From NCBI RefSeq assembly GCF_004121055.1, contig NZ_PYAL01000002.1, forward strand, positions 620,001 through 684,000: a DNA stretch of 64,000 nt, read 5' to 3'. Below the pieces are notes generated by a model, which worked only from the letters and a program-made list of their open reading frames with translations, did not search any database and was not told the DNA's origin. Of this stretch, positions 25,531-34,825 are shown piece by piece. Both the position numbers and the translations under genes were made by a program. Source of the DNA: Achromobacter aloeverae. Lineage in GTDB: Bacteria; Pseudomonadota; Gammaproteobacteria; Burkholderiales; Burkholderiaceae_B. Numbering within the stretch: position 1 is the first letter of the stretch; the number at the start of each line of letters is the position of its first letter.

Positions 25531-26457
25531 ATGTCTGACCTTCTTCCGCAATTGACACAACAGTTCTTCAACGGACTGTCGCTGGGTGCCATCTATGCGT
25601 TGATCGCCATCGGCTACACCATGGTGTACGGCATCATCGGCATGATCAATTTCGCGCATGGCGAGATCTACATGATCGGCGCCTACGTCGGGCTGGTGAC
25701 GCTGACGGCCGTCGGCACGCAAAGCGGCATGCCGGTCTACCTGCTCGTGGCGGTCATGCTCATCGTCGCCATGGCCGTGACGGGCGCCTACGGCTTCGCC
25801 GTCGAACGCGTGGCCTACCGGCCCCTGCGCGGCAGCCCGCGCCTGGTGGCCCTGATTTCCGCCATCGGCATGTCCATCTTCCTGCAGAACTGGATGGCCC
25901 TGGGGCAGGGCGCGCGCGACATGGCGGTGCCCAACATCCTTTCGGGCGCGCTGCAATTCCACATGGGCAGCAAGTTCGACGTCACGATTCCGTATTCGCG
26001 CGTGATGATCATCGTCGTGACCGTGGTGCTGATGATCGCGCTGTCGCTGTACATCCGCCACTCGCGCATGGGCCGGGCGTCGCGCGCCTGCTCGCAGGAC
26101 ATGCACATGGCCAACCTGCTGGGCATCGACACCAACCGCGTGATTTCCTTCACCTTCGTGCTGGGCGCCATGCTGGCGGCCGTGGGTGGGGTGCTGGTCG
26201 CGGTGACCATCGGCAAGCTCAATCCCTTCATCGGCTTCATCGTCGGCATCAAGGCCTTCACGGCGGCGGTGCTGGGCGGCATCGGCAGCATTCCCGGCGC
26301 CATGCTGGGCGGCGTGCTGCTGGGACTGGTGGAGACCTTCGCCGCGGCCTATCTCTCGTCCCAGTACAAGGACATCGTTGCGTTCCTGCTGCTGGTGCTG
26401 ATCCTGCTATTTCGTCCCACCGGCCTGTTGGGCAAACCCGAGGTGGAAAAAGTCTGA
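25531..26457 (+). CDS. livH: Branched-chain amino-acid ABC importer permease
   Basis: 308 residues. ATG 25531 follows GGAG by 11 bp; a TTG at 25522 is in frame but too close to it. About eight membrane helices are predicted; [20 protein letters not shown] near the start and [20 protein letters not shown] near residue 255 are LivH hallmarks. It overlaps livM by one base (TGATG). It forms the inner-membrane channel with LivM. Confidence 0.95.
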   Translation: MSDLLPQLTQQFFNGLSLGAIYALIAIGYTMVYGIIGMINFAHGEIYMIGAYVGLVTLTAVGTQSGMPVYLLVAVMLIVAMAVTGAYGFAVERVAYRPLRGSPRLVALISAIGMSIFLQNWMALGQGARDMAVPNILSGALQFHMGSKFDVTIPYSRVMIIVVTVVLMIALSLYIRHSRMGRASRACSQDMHMANLLGIDTNRVISFTFVLGAMLAAVGGVLVAVTIGKLNPFIGFIVGIKAFTAAVLGGIGSIPGAMLGGVLLGLVETFAAAYLSSQYKDIVAFLLLVLILLFRPTGLLGKPEVEKV

Positions 26458-27692
26458 TGGCGCAAAACATACGAAATGCCTTTATCGCGGCCATCATGAC
26501 CGCGGTCATCGTCACGCCCGTGTTCGGCCTGCAACTGGTGCGCCAGGGCGCGCGCACGCTGATGGACCCGCACTGGTCCAATGTCCTGGTCGCCATGGCG
26601 GTGGTCTTTGTCGGCCAGTTGCTGCGACCCTGGCTGGGCCTGCCGTTCAAGCGCCTCAAGGGCGCCTTGCCGACCTTGCCGGCCGCGCCCGCCAGCGGCC
26701 ATAAGTGGCTGGCGTCGGCGCTGATCGTGCTTGCCATCGTGTGGCCTTTCTTCGGCGACCGCAGTTCGGTCGACATCGCCACGCTGGTGCTGATCTACGT
26801 CATGCTGGGCCTGGGCCTGAACATCGTGGTGGGTTTCGCCGGCCTGCTGGACCTGGGCTTCGTCGGCTTCTACGCGGTGGGCGCGTACACCTACGCCCTG
26901 CTGTATCACTGGGGCGGCTGGGGGTTCTGGGAAGCCTTGCCCTTCGCGGGCGCCATGTCGGCGCTGTTCGGCTTCGTGCTGGGCTTTCCGGTGCTGCGCC
27001 TGCGCGGGGACTACCTGGCCATCGTCACCCTGGGCTTCGGCGAGATCATCCGCCTGCTGCTGATCAACCTGAACTGGCTGACGGGCGGCCCGGACGGCAT
27101 CTCCGGCATCCCCAAGCCGTCGGTATTCGGCATCGAGATGGCGCGCTCGTCCAGCGTCGAGGGGCGCCAGACCTTCCATGAAATGCTGGGCCTGACGTTC
27201 CAGAACCAGCACGTCATCATCTGGCTGTACCTGATGGCGCTGATGCTGGCGCTGATCACGCTGTTCGTGTCGACGCGGCTCAAGCGCATGCCGGTGGGAC
27301 GCGCGTGGGAAGCGCTGCGCGAGGACGAAATCGCGTGCCGTTCGCTGGGCCTGAACCCGACCCGCATCAAGCTGTCCGCCTTCACGCTGGGCGCGATGTT
27401 CGCCGGCTTCGGCGGCGCTTTCTTCGCGGCGCGCCAGGGGCTGGTGAATCCCGAATCCTTTACCTTCATCGAGTCCGCGCTGATCCTCGCCATCGTGGTG
27501 CTGGGCGGCATGGGGTCGCAGGTGGGCGTGATCCTCGCGGCCACCTTGCTGACCGTGCTGCCGGAACTGGCGCGCGAGTTCGCCGAGTACCGCATGCTGA
27601 TGTTCGGCCTGGTCATGGTGCTGATGATGATGTGGCGGCCGCAAGGCTTGCTGCCGATGCAACGTCCTCATGTGGAGCTGGACAACAAATGA
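26457..27692 (+). CDS. livM: Branched-chain amino-acid ABC importer permease
   Basis: 411 residues, translationally coupled to livH and livG. An amino-terminal extension with three helices precedes the LivM core, which begins [20 protein letters not shown] near residue 120. Later come [18 protein letters not shown] and the EAA-like [20 protein letters not shown], which contacts the ATPases. [13 protein letters not shown] near the end is also typical. It partners LivH. Confidence 0.95.
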   Translation: MAQNIRNAFIAAIMTAVIVTPVFGLQLVRQGARTLMDPHWSNVLVAMAVVFVGQLLRPWLGLPFKRLKGALPTLPAAPASGHKWLASALIVLAIVWPFFGDRSSVDIATLVLIYVMLGLGLNIVVGFAGLLDLGFVGFYAVGAYTYALLYHWGGWGFWEALPFAGAMSALFGFVLGFPVLRLRGDYLAIVTLGFGEIIRLLLINLNWLTGGPDGISGIPKPSVFGIEMARSSSVEGRQTFHEMLGLTFQNQHVIIWLYLMALMLALITLFVSTRLKRMPVGRAWEALREDEIACRSLGLNPTRIKLSAFTLGAMFAGFGGAFFAARQGLVNPESFTFIESALILAIVVLGGMGSQVGVILAATLLTVLPELAREFAEYRMLMFGLVMVLMMMWRPQGLLPMQRPHVELDNK

Positions 27693-28456
27693 GCCAGGCC
27701 TTGCTGAAAGTATCCGGTCTGTGCATGCGTTTCGGCGGCCTGCTGGCCGTGGACCATGTGGCCTTCGATGTGGGACACGACGAGGTGTTCGCCATCATCG
27801 GGCCCAATGGCGCCGGCAAGACCACCGTGTTCAATTGCGTCGGCGGTTTCTATAGCCCGAGCGAGGGCGATATCGAGATGGACGGCGTGGCCATTACCGG
27901 CCTGCCCAGCCACCGCGTGGCGCAGCACGGCCTGGTGCGCACCTTCCAGAACGTGCGCCTGTTCAAGAAGCTGACGGTGCTGGAAAACCTGCTGGTGGCG
28001 CAACACACCCAGGTCGAGACCCGGCTGCTGCCGGGCCTGCTCAAGTTCAAGTCCTATCGCCAGGCGGAGGCCGACGCGGTGACGCGCGCCGCCGAGTGGC
28101 TGGACTTCATGGGCCTGCGCGAATACGCCAATCGCGAAGCCGGCAACCTGGCCTATGGCCACCAGCGGCGCCTGGAGATCGCGCGCTGCATGATCACCAA
28201 GCCGCGGCTGCTGATGCTGGACGAGCCGGCCGCCGGCCTCAATCCCCAGGAGAAGCAGGACCTGCAACGCCTGATCGACCGCCTGCGCCGCGAGTTCGGC
28301 GTGGCGGTGCTGCTGATCGAGCACGACATGAGCCTGGTGATGGGCATCTCCGACCGCATCCTGGTCATGGAGCATGGCAAGCCCATCACTACCGGGACCC
28401 CGCAGGCGGTGCGCAGCGATGAGCGCGTCATCAAGGCGTATCTGGGAGAAGAATGA
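27689..28456 (+). CDS. livG: Branched-chain amino-acid ABC importer ATPase
   Basis: 255 residues; ATG 27689 overlaps the livM stop by four bases. Walker [10 protein letters not shown] is near residue 40 and Walker B is [15 protein letters not shown]. In place of the usual LSGGQ signature this family has [14 protein letters not shown], as seen here. The carboxy-terminal VIKAYLGEE is the LivG-type ending. It forms the ATPase pair with LivF. Confidence 0.95.
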   Translation: MSQALLKVSGLCMRFGGLLAVDHVAFDVGHDEVFAIIGPNGAGKTTVFNCVGGFYSPSEGDIEMDGVAITGLPSHRVAQHGLVRTFQNVRLFKKLTVLENLLVAQHTQVETRLLPGLLKFKSYRQAEADAVTRAAEWLDFMGLREYANREAGNLAYGHQRRLEIARCMITKPRLLMLDEPAAGLNPQEKQDLQRLIDRLRREFGVAVLLIEHDMSLVMGISDRILVMEHGKPITTGTPQAVRSDERVIKAYLGEE

Positions 28457-29157
28457 TGCTGAAGCTGGACAACGTGCACACCTACTATGGCGCCATCCAG
28501 GCCCTGAACGGCGTGTCGGTGGAAGTCAACAAGGGCGAGATCGTGACCCTGATCGGCGCCAACGGCGCCGGCAAGACCACCTTGCTGATGACGGTTTGCG
28601 GCAATCCGCACGCGCGCAGCGGCGTCATCACCTTCGAGGGGCGCGATATCACGCGGGCGGACACGCACCAGATCATGCGCAGCGGCATCGCCGTGTCGCC
28701 CGAGGGACGGCGCGTGTTCAAGGACCTGACCGTGGAGGAGAACCTGATGATGGGGGGGTTCTTCGCCAACCGGGTGCAGATGCAGCAGGGGCTGGGCCAC
28801 GTCTATGAGTTGTTCCCGCGCCTGAAGGAACGGGCCCAGCAGCGCGCCGGCACCATGTCGGGCGGTGAGCAGCAGATGCTGGCCATCGGCCGCGCGCTGA
28901 TGACGCGGCCCAGCCTGCTGCTGCTGGACGAGCCGACGCTGGGGCTGGCGCCGCTGATCATCGCGCAGATCTTCGACATCATCCGCACCATCCGCGACCA
29001 GGGGGTGACGGTGTTCCTGGTCGAGCAAAACGCCAACAAGGCCTTGCAGGTGGCGGATCGCGGGTATGTGCTGGAGAACGGCAGGGTGGTGATGCACGAC
29101 ACGGGCGCCAACCTGCTGGTCAACGCCGATGTGCGCAAGGCCTATCTGGGCGCCTGA
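28453..29157 (+). CDS. livF: Branched-chain amino-acid ABC importer ATPase
   Basis: 234 residues, overlapping livG by four bases. Walker A GANGAGKTT is near residue 36, the signature MSGGEQQMLAIGRAL follows, then Walker B LLLLDEPTLGLAP. The ending VRKAYLGA is typical for LivF. It is the last gene of livKHMGF and converges with the racemase gene 12 bp away; no T-tract terminator was seen between them. Confidence 0.95.
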   Translation: MMLKLDNVHTYYGAIQALNGVSVEVNKGEIVTLIGANGAGKTTLLMTVCGNPHARSGVITFEGRDITRADTHQIMRSGIAVSPEGRRVFKDLTVEENLMMGGFFANRVQMQQGLGHVYELFPRLKERAQQRAGTMSGGEQQMLAIGRALMTRPSLLLLDEPTLGLAPLIIAQIFDIIRTIRDQGVTVFLVEQNANKALQVADRGYVLENGRVVMHDTGANLLVNADVRKAYLGA

Positions 29158-29169
29158 CGGGGGCCGCCG

Positions 29170-29925
29170 TCAGGCGCAGGCTCTGGCGGCCTGGCGCGCG
29201 ACGCCGGTGTCGGCCTGGTAGCGCTGGATCGCGGCCAGGGCCAGCGCGTCGATGGAGTCGGTCAAGGGCACGTCGAACTCGCTGCGACGGTCGTGCGGGA
29301 TGGCCAGGGGCAGCTCCGTGCAGCCCAGGGCCACGGCCACGGCGCCGCGCGCGGCCAGCGCGCGGACGCAGGCGGCCGCCGGCTCGAACGAGTCCGCCAG
29401 GCGGTTGGCCTTCACGGCGGCGATGGACGGCGTGCAGTACGTCGTCATCTCTCCCTCGGTGGGCACCACGCAGTCGTAGCCGTGGCGCTCCAGATGGCGT
29501 TGGTACAAGCCCATGCGCAAGGTGCCTTCGGTGCCCATCAGGCCGATGGGGCCGCTGTCGATGCCGCGCCTGCGCAGGTCTTCCACTACGGACTCGATGA
29601 TGTGCAGCACCGGCACGGAGGAGGCCGCGACCAGTTCGTCGTACCAGAGGTGGGCCGTGTTGCAGGGAATGGCGATCAGGCGCGCGCCGGCGTCGGTCAA
29701 CAGCTTGATCCCGCGCGACATGGCCGGCAGGGGATCCTCGCCGCCGGCCAGCTTCGCGGCCGTGCGGTCGGGGACGCGGGGGTCGTTCACCAGCAGGGCA
29801 GGAATGTGATCCTGGTCGCGGGCGGCCGGCGTGAGGGCCACCAGCCGTTCGGCGAAGGCGGCGCCGGCCATGGGGCCCATGCCGCCGAGTATGCCCAGGT
29901 AAAGGCCGGATGAAGGGTTCGTCAC
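29170..29925 (-). CDS. Aspartate/glutamate racemase family protein
   Basis: 251 residues. The two catalytic cysteines of cofactor-independent Asp/Glu racemases are present: C88 in IPCNTAH and C202 in LGCTELP. GILGGMGPMAG at 11-21 is the usual amino-terminal signature. It interconverts L and D forms of aspartate or a related acidic amino acid in the cytoplasm. It follows a D-aminoacylase gene and a Bug receptor on the same strand, so use of an N-acyl-D-amino acid is plausible (inference). Confidence 0.9.
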   Translation of the reverse strand: MTNPSSGLYLGILGGMGPMAGAAFAERLVALTPAARDQDHIPALLVNDPRVPDRTAAKLAGGEDPLPAMSRGIKLLTDAGARLIAIPCNTAHLWYDELVAASSVPVLHIIESVVEDLRRRGIDSGPIGLMGTEGTLRMGLYQRHLERHGYDCVVPTEGEMTTYCTPSIAAVKANRLADSFEPAAACVRALAARGAVAVALGCTELPLAIPHDRRSEFDVPLTDSIDALALAAIQRYQADTGVARQAARACA

Positions 29926-29985
29926 GAAAAATACTCCGATTTATGCGGGGGCCGGTGGTCGGGGCGGACCGCCGGCCCGTCCGGT

Positions 29986-31452
29986 TCAGGCCGAGGCCTG
30001 GCCCCGGCGCATGGGCGTCAGCACCTGGCCGGGCCGCGCCGTGCCCGCCGCGCCATCGGCCCAGACGCGCTGGCCGTTGACCCATACGCCCTGGATGCCC
30101 TGGCTGGCCTGCACCGGCGCCTCGAAGGTGGCGCGGTCGCCGACCTGCGCGGGATCGAACAGGACCAGGTCCGCATAATAGCCCGGCCGCAGCAGTCCGC
30201 GCTCGGCCACGCCGTAGTTGCGGGCTGCCAGGCCCGTCATCTTGTGTACCGCCGCCTCCAGCGTCAGCACCGACTGCTCGCGGACCAGGGTGCGCAGCAC
30301 GTTGGTGAACGTGCCCCATTGGCGGGGGTGGGGATGCGGATCGAAGGGCAGGCCGTCGGAGCCCACCATGGCCGCCGGATGCGCCATGATGCGGCGCACG
30401 TCTTTTTCGTCCATCAGGAAGTAGATGGCGCCCGCGGGCGTCAGCTTTTCCAGCAGCTGCTGCTCATCCAGGCCCAGCTCCGCCATCAGGTCGGCGAAGT
30501 CGCGGCCCTTGGCCGGCGGATAGCCCTTGGACCAGGTGATCATGGTGCGGCGCGCGATGCGCACGCGGTCCAGGCGCAGCATGGTCGACGTCGCGGGGTA
30601 GGGGTGGCAGTCCAGGCAGACCGGTTGCAGCGGGGCCGCGCGGTCTATCATCGCCAGCGTCTCCACGGAGCGGCCGTGGTTGGCCTGGCCGGCCAGCTTG
30701 TGATGCGAGAACACCACCAGGCAATCCAGCGCGCGACCGATGTCCAGGGCCTCCTGCATGGCCGGCACGATCTGGTCGGTCTCGTCGCGCAGGTGGGTGG
30801 CGTACAGGCCGCCGCGCGCGCGGATGGGCGCGCCGACGGCCATGATTTCCTCGGTGGGCGCGTGTGCCGCGGGTGGGTAGAACGTGCCCGTGGACATGCC
30901 GAAGGCGCCGGCCTCCAGGGCTTCTTCCATCATCGCCTGCATGGCGGCGATTTCGGGCGCGGAAGCGGCGCGCTGGGTGTCCTGCATGGCGGCCACGCGC
31001 AGCGTGGTGTGGCCCACCAGGGGGATGACATTGACGGCGGCTGGCGTGGCGCGCAAGGCATCGATCCAGTCGGCGAAGCGCGCATAGCGGAACAGTTCGG
31101 GCGGGCCCAGCAGGTCCAGGGGCTGCGGGACCTGCTCGCGGACCAGGGGCGCCAGGCTGATGCCGCAGTTGCCGGTCACCACCGTGGTGATGCCCTGGGA
31201 GACCTTGGGCGTCATGTCGGGGTGGGCCAGCAGGTAGCCGTCGTCGTGCGTGTGGGAGTCGATGAAACCCGGCGCCACGACCAGGCCCGACGCATCCAGG
31301 CGCGACGCCGTCGCATCGGGGAAGTGGCCGATGGCGGCGATGCGGTCGCCCGCGACGGCGATGTCGGCGGTGTAGCGGTCGGCGCCGCTGCCGTCGACGA
31401 TGATGGCGTTGGCCAGGATGAGGTCTGGGCGAAGGTCGTAGGTTTGCTGCAT
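29986..31452 (-). CDS. N-acyl-D-amino-acid deacylase (D-aminoacylase)
   Basis: 488-residue amidohydrolase. Metal-site residues are H67/H69 in DSHTHDDG, the bridging C96 in TGNCGIS that is distinctive for D-aminoacylases, and later YATHLRDE and VFSHHKLAG histidines. VGSDGLPFDPHPHPRQWGTF near residue 365 is also family-typical. It removes an acyl group from N-acyl-D-amino acids, freeing the D-amino acid and a carboxylate. No signal peptide, so cytoplasmic. It is co-oriented with the racemase (60 bp downstream) and the receptor (19 bp upstream). Confidence 0.92.
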   Translation of the reverse strand: MQQTYDLRPDLILANAIIVDGSGADRYTADIAVAGDRIAAIGHFPDATASRLDASGLVVAPGFIDSHTHDDGYLLAHPDMTPKVSQGITTVVTGNCGISLAPLVREQVPQPLDLLGPPELFRYARFADWIDALRATPAAVNVIPLVGHTTLRVAAMQDTQRAASAPEIAAMQAMMEEALEAGAFGMSTGTFYPPAAHAPTEEIMAVGAPIRARGGLYATHLRDETDQIVPAMQEALDIGRALDCLVVFSHHKLAGQANHGRSVETLAMIDRAAPLQPVCLDCHPYPATSTMLRLDRVRIARRTMITWSKGYPPAKGRDFADLMAELGLDEQQLLEKLTPAGAIYFLMDEKDVRRIMAHPAAMVGSDGLPFDPHPHPRQWGTFTNVLRTLVREQSVLTLEAAVHKMTGLAARNYGVAERGLLRPGYYADLVLFDPAQVGDRATFEAPVQASQGIQGVWVNGQRVWADGAAGTARPGQVLTPMRRGQASA

Positions 31453-31471
31453 GGCGTTCGGTGTATTCCCG

Positions 31472-32470
31472 TCAGTCCAGCTTCTCGATGTGGGCCGACT
31501 CGATGATGTCGTGCCACTTCTTCGTTTCGCTGTCGATCAACTGCTTGAATTCCGCCGGGCTGCCGCCGGCGGGCACGGCGCCCAGGGTGGCCAGGCCTTC
31601 CAGCACTTCCTTGGACTTCAGCGCGGTCTCGATTTCGCTGTTGATCCTGGCGACCACGTCGGCCGGCGTGTGCGCCGGCGCCACCACGCCGCCCCAGGCG
31701 ACGGTTTCATAGCCCTTCAGGCCCGACTCGTCCAAGGTGGGCACGTCGGGAAAGAGCGCCAGGCGCTTGAGGCTGCTTACGCCCAGCGCGCGCACCTTGC
31801 CGCTCTTGACCAGCGGACCGGCTTCCGAAGAGTTGGCGAACAGATAATCGATGCGGCCGCCCAGCAAGTCCTGGATGGCGGCGGGGCCGCCGTTGTACGG
31901 GATGAACATGACGTCGATCTTGGCCATGCTCTTGAACAGCTCGCCGCCCATGTGGCCGGTGGTGCCCACGCCCGGTGCGCCGTAGGACAGGCGGCCCGGC
32001 TGCTTGCGGGCCAGGGCGATCAGTTCCTGCACGCTGTGCGCAGGCGAGCTTTCGGGCACGATCAGCACGTTGTACAGGTCGAACATGTGGGCGACCGGCG
32101 TCAGGTCCTTGTCCACGTCATAGGGCAGCGATTTGAACAGCGAGCGGTTCACGGCCAGCGTATTGATGTTGCCGTAGCCGATGGTGTAGCCGTCCGGCGC
32201 GGCGCGCTTGATCAGGTTGATGCCGATATTGCCGGCGGCGCCGGGACGGTTTTCGACGATGATCGAGCCGTTAACCTGCTTGGCCAGCTGCGTCGTCACC
32301 AGGCGCGACAGCACGTCGGGCGACCCGCCCGCGGCCGAGGGCACGACAAAGGTCACGGGGTGGTCGGGCCAGGTGCCGGCGGCTTGGGCGGCGCCGGCGG
32401 CGCATGCAAGCGCCAGGCTCGCGCCCAGCAGGCGAAAGGCGGTCGAAAGGCGGAAGGACGGTTGCGGCAT
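31472..32470 (-). CDS. Bug/TctC-family extracytoplasmic solute receptor
   Basis: 332 residues from ATG 32470, with GGGGA upstream. The signal peptide ends AAQAAG. Typical features are WPDHPVTFVVPSAAGGSPD, IIVENRPGAAGN and a FIPYNGGPAAIQDLLGGRID stretch. It is the first gene of a minus-strand unit with D-aminoacylase and racemase, and divergent from a LysR gene. Its ligand may be an N-acyl amino acid (inference from neighbours only). No membrane partner is nearby. Confidence 0.92.
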   Translation of the reverse strand: MPQPSFRLSTAFRLLGASLALACAAGAAQAAGTWPDHPVTFVVPSAAGGSPDVLSRLVTTQLAKQVNGSIIVENRPGAAGNIGINLIKRAAPDGYTIGYGNINTLAVNRSLFKSLPYDVDKDLTPVAHMFDLYNVLIVPESSPAHSVQELIALARKQPGRLSYGAPGVGTTGHMGGELFKSMAKIDVMFIPYNGGPAAIQDLLGGRIDYLFANSSEAGPLVKSGKVRALGVSSLKRLALFPDVPTLDESGLKGYETVAWGGVVAPAHTPADVVARINSEIETALKSKEVLEGLATLGAVPAGGSPAEFKQLIDSETKKWHDIIESAHIEKLD

Positions 32471-32622
32471 GATGGTTTTCCCCTGGGTGTTCGCGAATGG
32501 GATGCCGTCGCGGCGGGCGGGGCCGTTGCGGACCCTTGCCGGGCCCTGGCGGCGGCCCCGCGGGCGCTGGGCGTTTTTGTTGGAGACAGGGCGGCAGACT
32601 AGCACCGGCCGGCGCGATGCCG

Positions 32623-32651
32623 CATATCAAAAAATATGGAAAACCTATAAT
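32623..32651. promoter_or_regulatory. LysR operator and promoter upstream of lysR/bug pair
   Basis: CATAT (32623-32627) and ATATG (32634-32638) form an inverted repeat, and TATAAT at 32646-32651 is a good plus-strand -10 hexamer. The repeat lies where the -35 of that promoter would be, fitting LysR autorepression. The 223-bp gap 32471-32693 otherwise shows only G/C-rich sequence. Confidence 0.45.
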
Positions 32652-32693
32652 CCGCCGTTATCGTTCAACGCATGAAAGAGGAAAAACGGCCCG

Positions 32694-33695
32694 ATGCCCG
32701 ACACCGCCGATGAACCGCGGGAAGACGACCTGGATGCCGATGCGGTCGACCCGGCCGATGCGGGGACAGGCGCGCGGCCGCCCTTGAATCTGCGGCAGAT
32801 CGAGGTGTTCCGCGCCATCATGATGACCGGCTCGATCAGCGGCGCCGGCCGCATGCTGCATGTCTCGCAGCCAGCCATCAGCCGCGTGCTGGCGTTGACG
32901 GAAAGCCGCCTGCGCTTTCCGCTGTTCGAACGCAGCCGCAGCCGCTTGTCGCCGACCGCCGAGGCGCGCCGCCTGTTCGCGGAGGTGGAGCAGGTCTACG
33001 GCGGCATCCAGCGCGTCAACGAACTGGCGGCCAACCTGGCGCAGGCCGGCGCCGGCGTGCTGCGGGTGATCTCCAGCGCCAGCTTCGGCCAGCGCATGGT
33101 GCCGCAAGCCCTGGCGCTGCTGCGGCAGGGACGCGGCCAGGCGACGGTGGACTACCGCAGCTCGACGTATGACGAACTGGCGGGGCATTTCCTGAGCGGA
33201 CAGGCCGATATCGCGGTGTCCATGCGGCCGCCGGTGCATCCCAACCTGGTGTCGGTGGAGCTGGGCCGCAGCGAAGTGGTGTGCATCATGCCGCGCGACC
33301 ATCCCCTGGCACGGTGCAAGGCCGTCGCGCCGGCGGATTTCACGGCGGCGGCGTGGATAGACTATCCGGCGGATGCGCCGCTGGGACGGGTGCTGACGTC
33401 TTTCCTGGGCTACGCGCCGAACCGGCCGCCGGCGGCGATCAAGGTGCATTCGCCGGTGACCGCGCAGGCTTTCGTCCAGCAGGGGCTGGGGCCGGCCCTG
33501 GTTGATCGCTGGTGCGTGGAGCCGCGCGCGCGGGCGGGGCTGGCGGTGCGTCCCATCGTGCCGGCCGCGCATATCGGCATCTGGGCCACGTATTCGGAGT
33601 TGCAGCCGCTGCCCCTGATGGCCAAGCGCTTTCTCGCGGCGCTGAAGAAGGTGCTGCTGGAGGGGCCAGGAGCGGATGGCGAGGACGTGGAGTAA
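32694..33695 (+). CDS. LysR-family transcriptional regulator
   Basis: 333 residues. An acidic, low-complexity amino-terminal tail of about 28 residues precedes the helix-turn-helix (LNLRQIEVFRAIMMTGSISG, then VSQPAISRVLALTE). The effector domain spans about 120-320. Similar architecture is found in the OccR/NocR-like group that senses amino-acid derivatives. It is divergent from the Bug receptor, D-aminoacylase and racemase unit and probably controls it. Confidence 0.9.
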   Translation: MPDTADEPREDDLDADAVDPADAGTGARPPLNLRQIEVFRAIMMTGSISGAGRMLHVSQPAISRVLALTESRLRFPLFERSRSRLSPTAEARRLFAEVEQVYGGIQRVNELAANLAQAGAGVLRVISSASFGQRMVPQALALLRQGRGQATVDYRSSTYDELAGHFLSGQADIAVSMRPPVHPNLVSVELGRSEVVCIMPRDHPLARCKAVAPADFTAAAWIDYPADAPLGRVLTSFLGYAPNRPPAAIKVHSPVTAQAFVQQGLGPALVDRWCVEPRARAGLAVRPIVPAAHIGIWATYSELQPLPLMAKRFLAALKKVLLEGPGADGEDVE

Positions 33696-33785
33696 GGCGG
33701 GCACGTCCGAGCTCAGCCCGGGGTCCGGCTCGGGAGCCTGAGGTGGCAGGGCGGGGGGTAGCGGGCAGCAGGCCGCGACAGGCGC

Positions 33786-34676
33786 CTACCCGCCAGCGGC
33801 TTGCCGCATCAGGGACACCGCATTGCGGGCCGCCTGCGACGGCGAGTGCCGACGATAGGCCAGGTCCAGCAGCGCGCGCGGCGCCGGACCGCGCAGGGGG
33901 CGAAACCGGACACCTTCCGTATGGACATGGCGCATGCTGGCCGGCACCAGCGAGATGCCGAATCCGGCCGCGACCAAACTGATGATCGACGCCATTTGCG
34001 GCGCCTCCTGGGCGATGCGGGGTGTGTAGCCGGCCTGCCGGCATGCGGCCAGGATGGTGTCGTACAGGCCGGATCCGATCGGCCGGGGATACAGCACGAA
34101 GTCCTCGTCGCGCAGCGACGCCAGGGTCAGGGCCCGGGCCTTGGCCATGGCATGGCCGGCTGGCAGGGCCACCAGCATGGGTTCGTCCACCACGCGGTCC
34201 GCCTGGAAGTCCTCGCCCAGGCTGAAGGGCTGGCGCAGGAAGGCGACGTCGACCTCGCCGGTGCGCAGCCACTCCACCAGCGAACCCGTGTTGCCTTCGC
34301 GCAGTTCCACATGGACCTGCGGATAGCGGTCGCGATAGGCGCGCAGGGCGCGCGCCAGCGCCGGATGGAAGACGGACGACGAGGTGAAGCCTATGCTGAC
34401 GTTGCCGCTTTCGCCGTGTCCCAGGTGACGCGCGCGCTCGGCCGCGCGGGCGGTGGCGGCCAGGATGGCGCGGCTGTCCTCCAGGAATTGACGGCCGGCT
34501 TCCGTCAGTTCGATGCCGCGCGGCAGGCGCAGGAAGAGGGGGGCGTCCAGTTCCCGTTCCAACTGCTGGATCTGCTGGCTCAGTGGCGGCTGGCCGATGC
34601 CCAGGCGCGCGGCCGCGCGGGTGAAGTGCATTTCTTCCGCGACGGCGACGAAATAGCGGAGGTGGCGGAGTTCCAT
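33786..34676 (-). CDS. LysR-family transcriptional regulator (BenM/CatM-like)
   Basis: 296 residues if begun at MELRHLRYFVAVAEEMHFTR (ATG 34676), the normal start of this subgroup. An ATG at 34715 is in frame but would overlap the operator. The HTH AARLGIGQPPLSQQIQQLE is complete, and the effector domain contains EGNTGSLVEWLRTGEVDVAF. It is divergent from the MFS carrier at 34826 and is its likely regulator; inducers of relatives are aromatic or carboxylic acids. Confidence 0.9.
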   Translation of the reverse strand: MELRHLRYFVAVAEEMHFTRAAARLGIGQPPLSQQIQQLERELDAPLFLRLPRGIELTEAGRQFLEDSRAILAATARAAERARHLGHGESGNVSIGFTSSSVFHPALARALRAYRDRYPQVHVELREGNTGSLVEWLRTGEVDVAFLRQPFSLGEDFQADRVVDEPMLVALPAGHAMAKARALTLASLRDEDFVLYPRPIGSGLYDTILAACRQAGYTPRIAQEAPQMASIISLVAAGFGISLVPASMRHVHTEGVRFRPLRGPAPRALLDLAYRRHSPSQAARNAVSLMRQAAGG

Positions 34677-34712
34677 GGGCGGCGGCGCGACAGTGGCGGT
34701 TATTGCTGGGAT

Positions 34713-34753
34713 CATATTTCATAAATATGGGAATCACCAGTTCCATATATTGG
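34713..34753. promoter_or_regulatory. A/T-rich palindromes between lysR and MFS gene
   Basis: CATATTT-CAT-AAATATG (34713-34729) is a perfect 7-bp-arm inverted repeat. A second near-palindrome CCATATATTGG sits at 34743-34753, 14 bp further on. Two adjacent dyads of this kind resemble the recognition and activation sites of a LysR regulator. They stand out by A/T content from the surrounding sequence. Confidence 0.5.
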
Positions 34754-34825
34754 ACAGATGGCCCCCATAGGACTACCGTAGGCGCCTGGCTTCCCTGATT
34801 CCTTGATTCACTTGATTCTTTCTTC

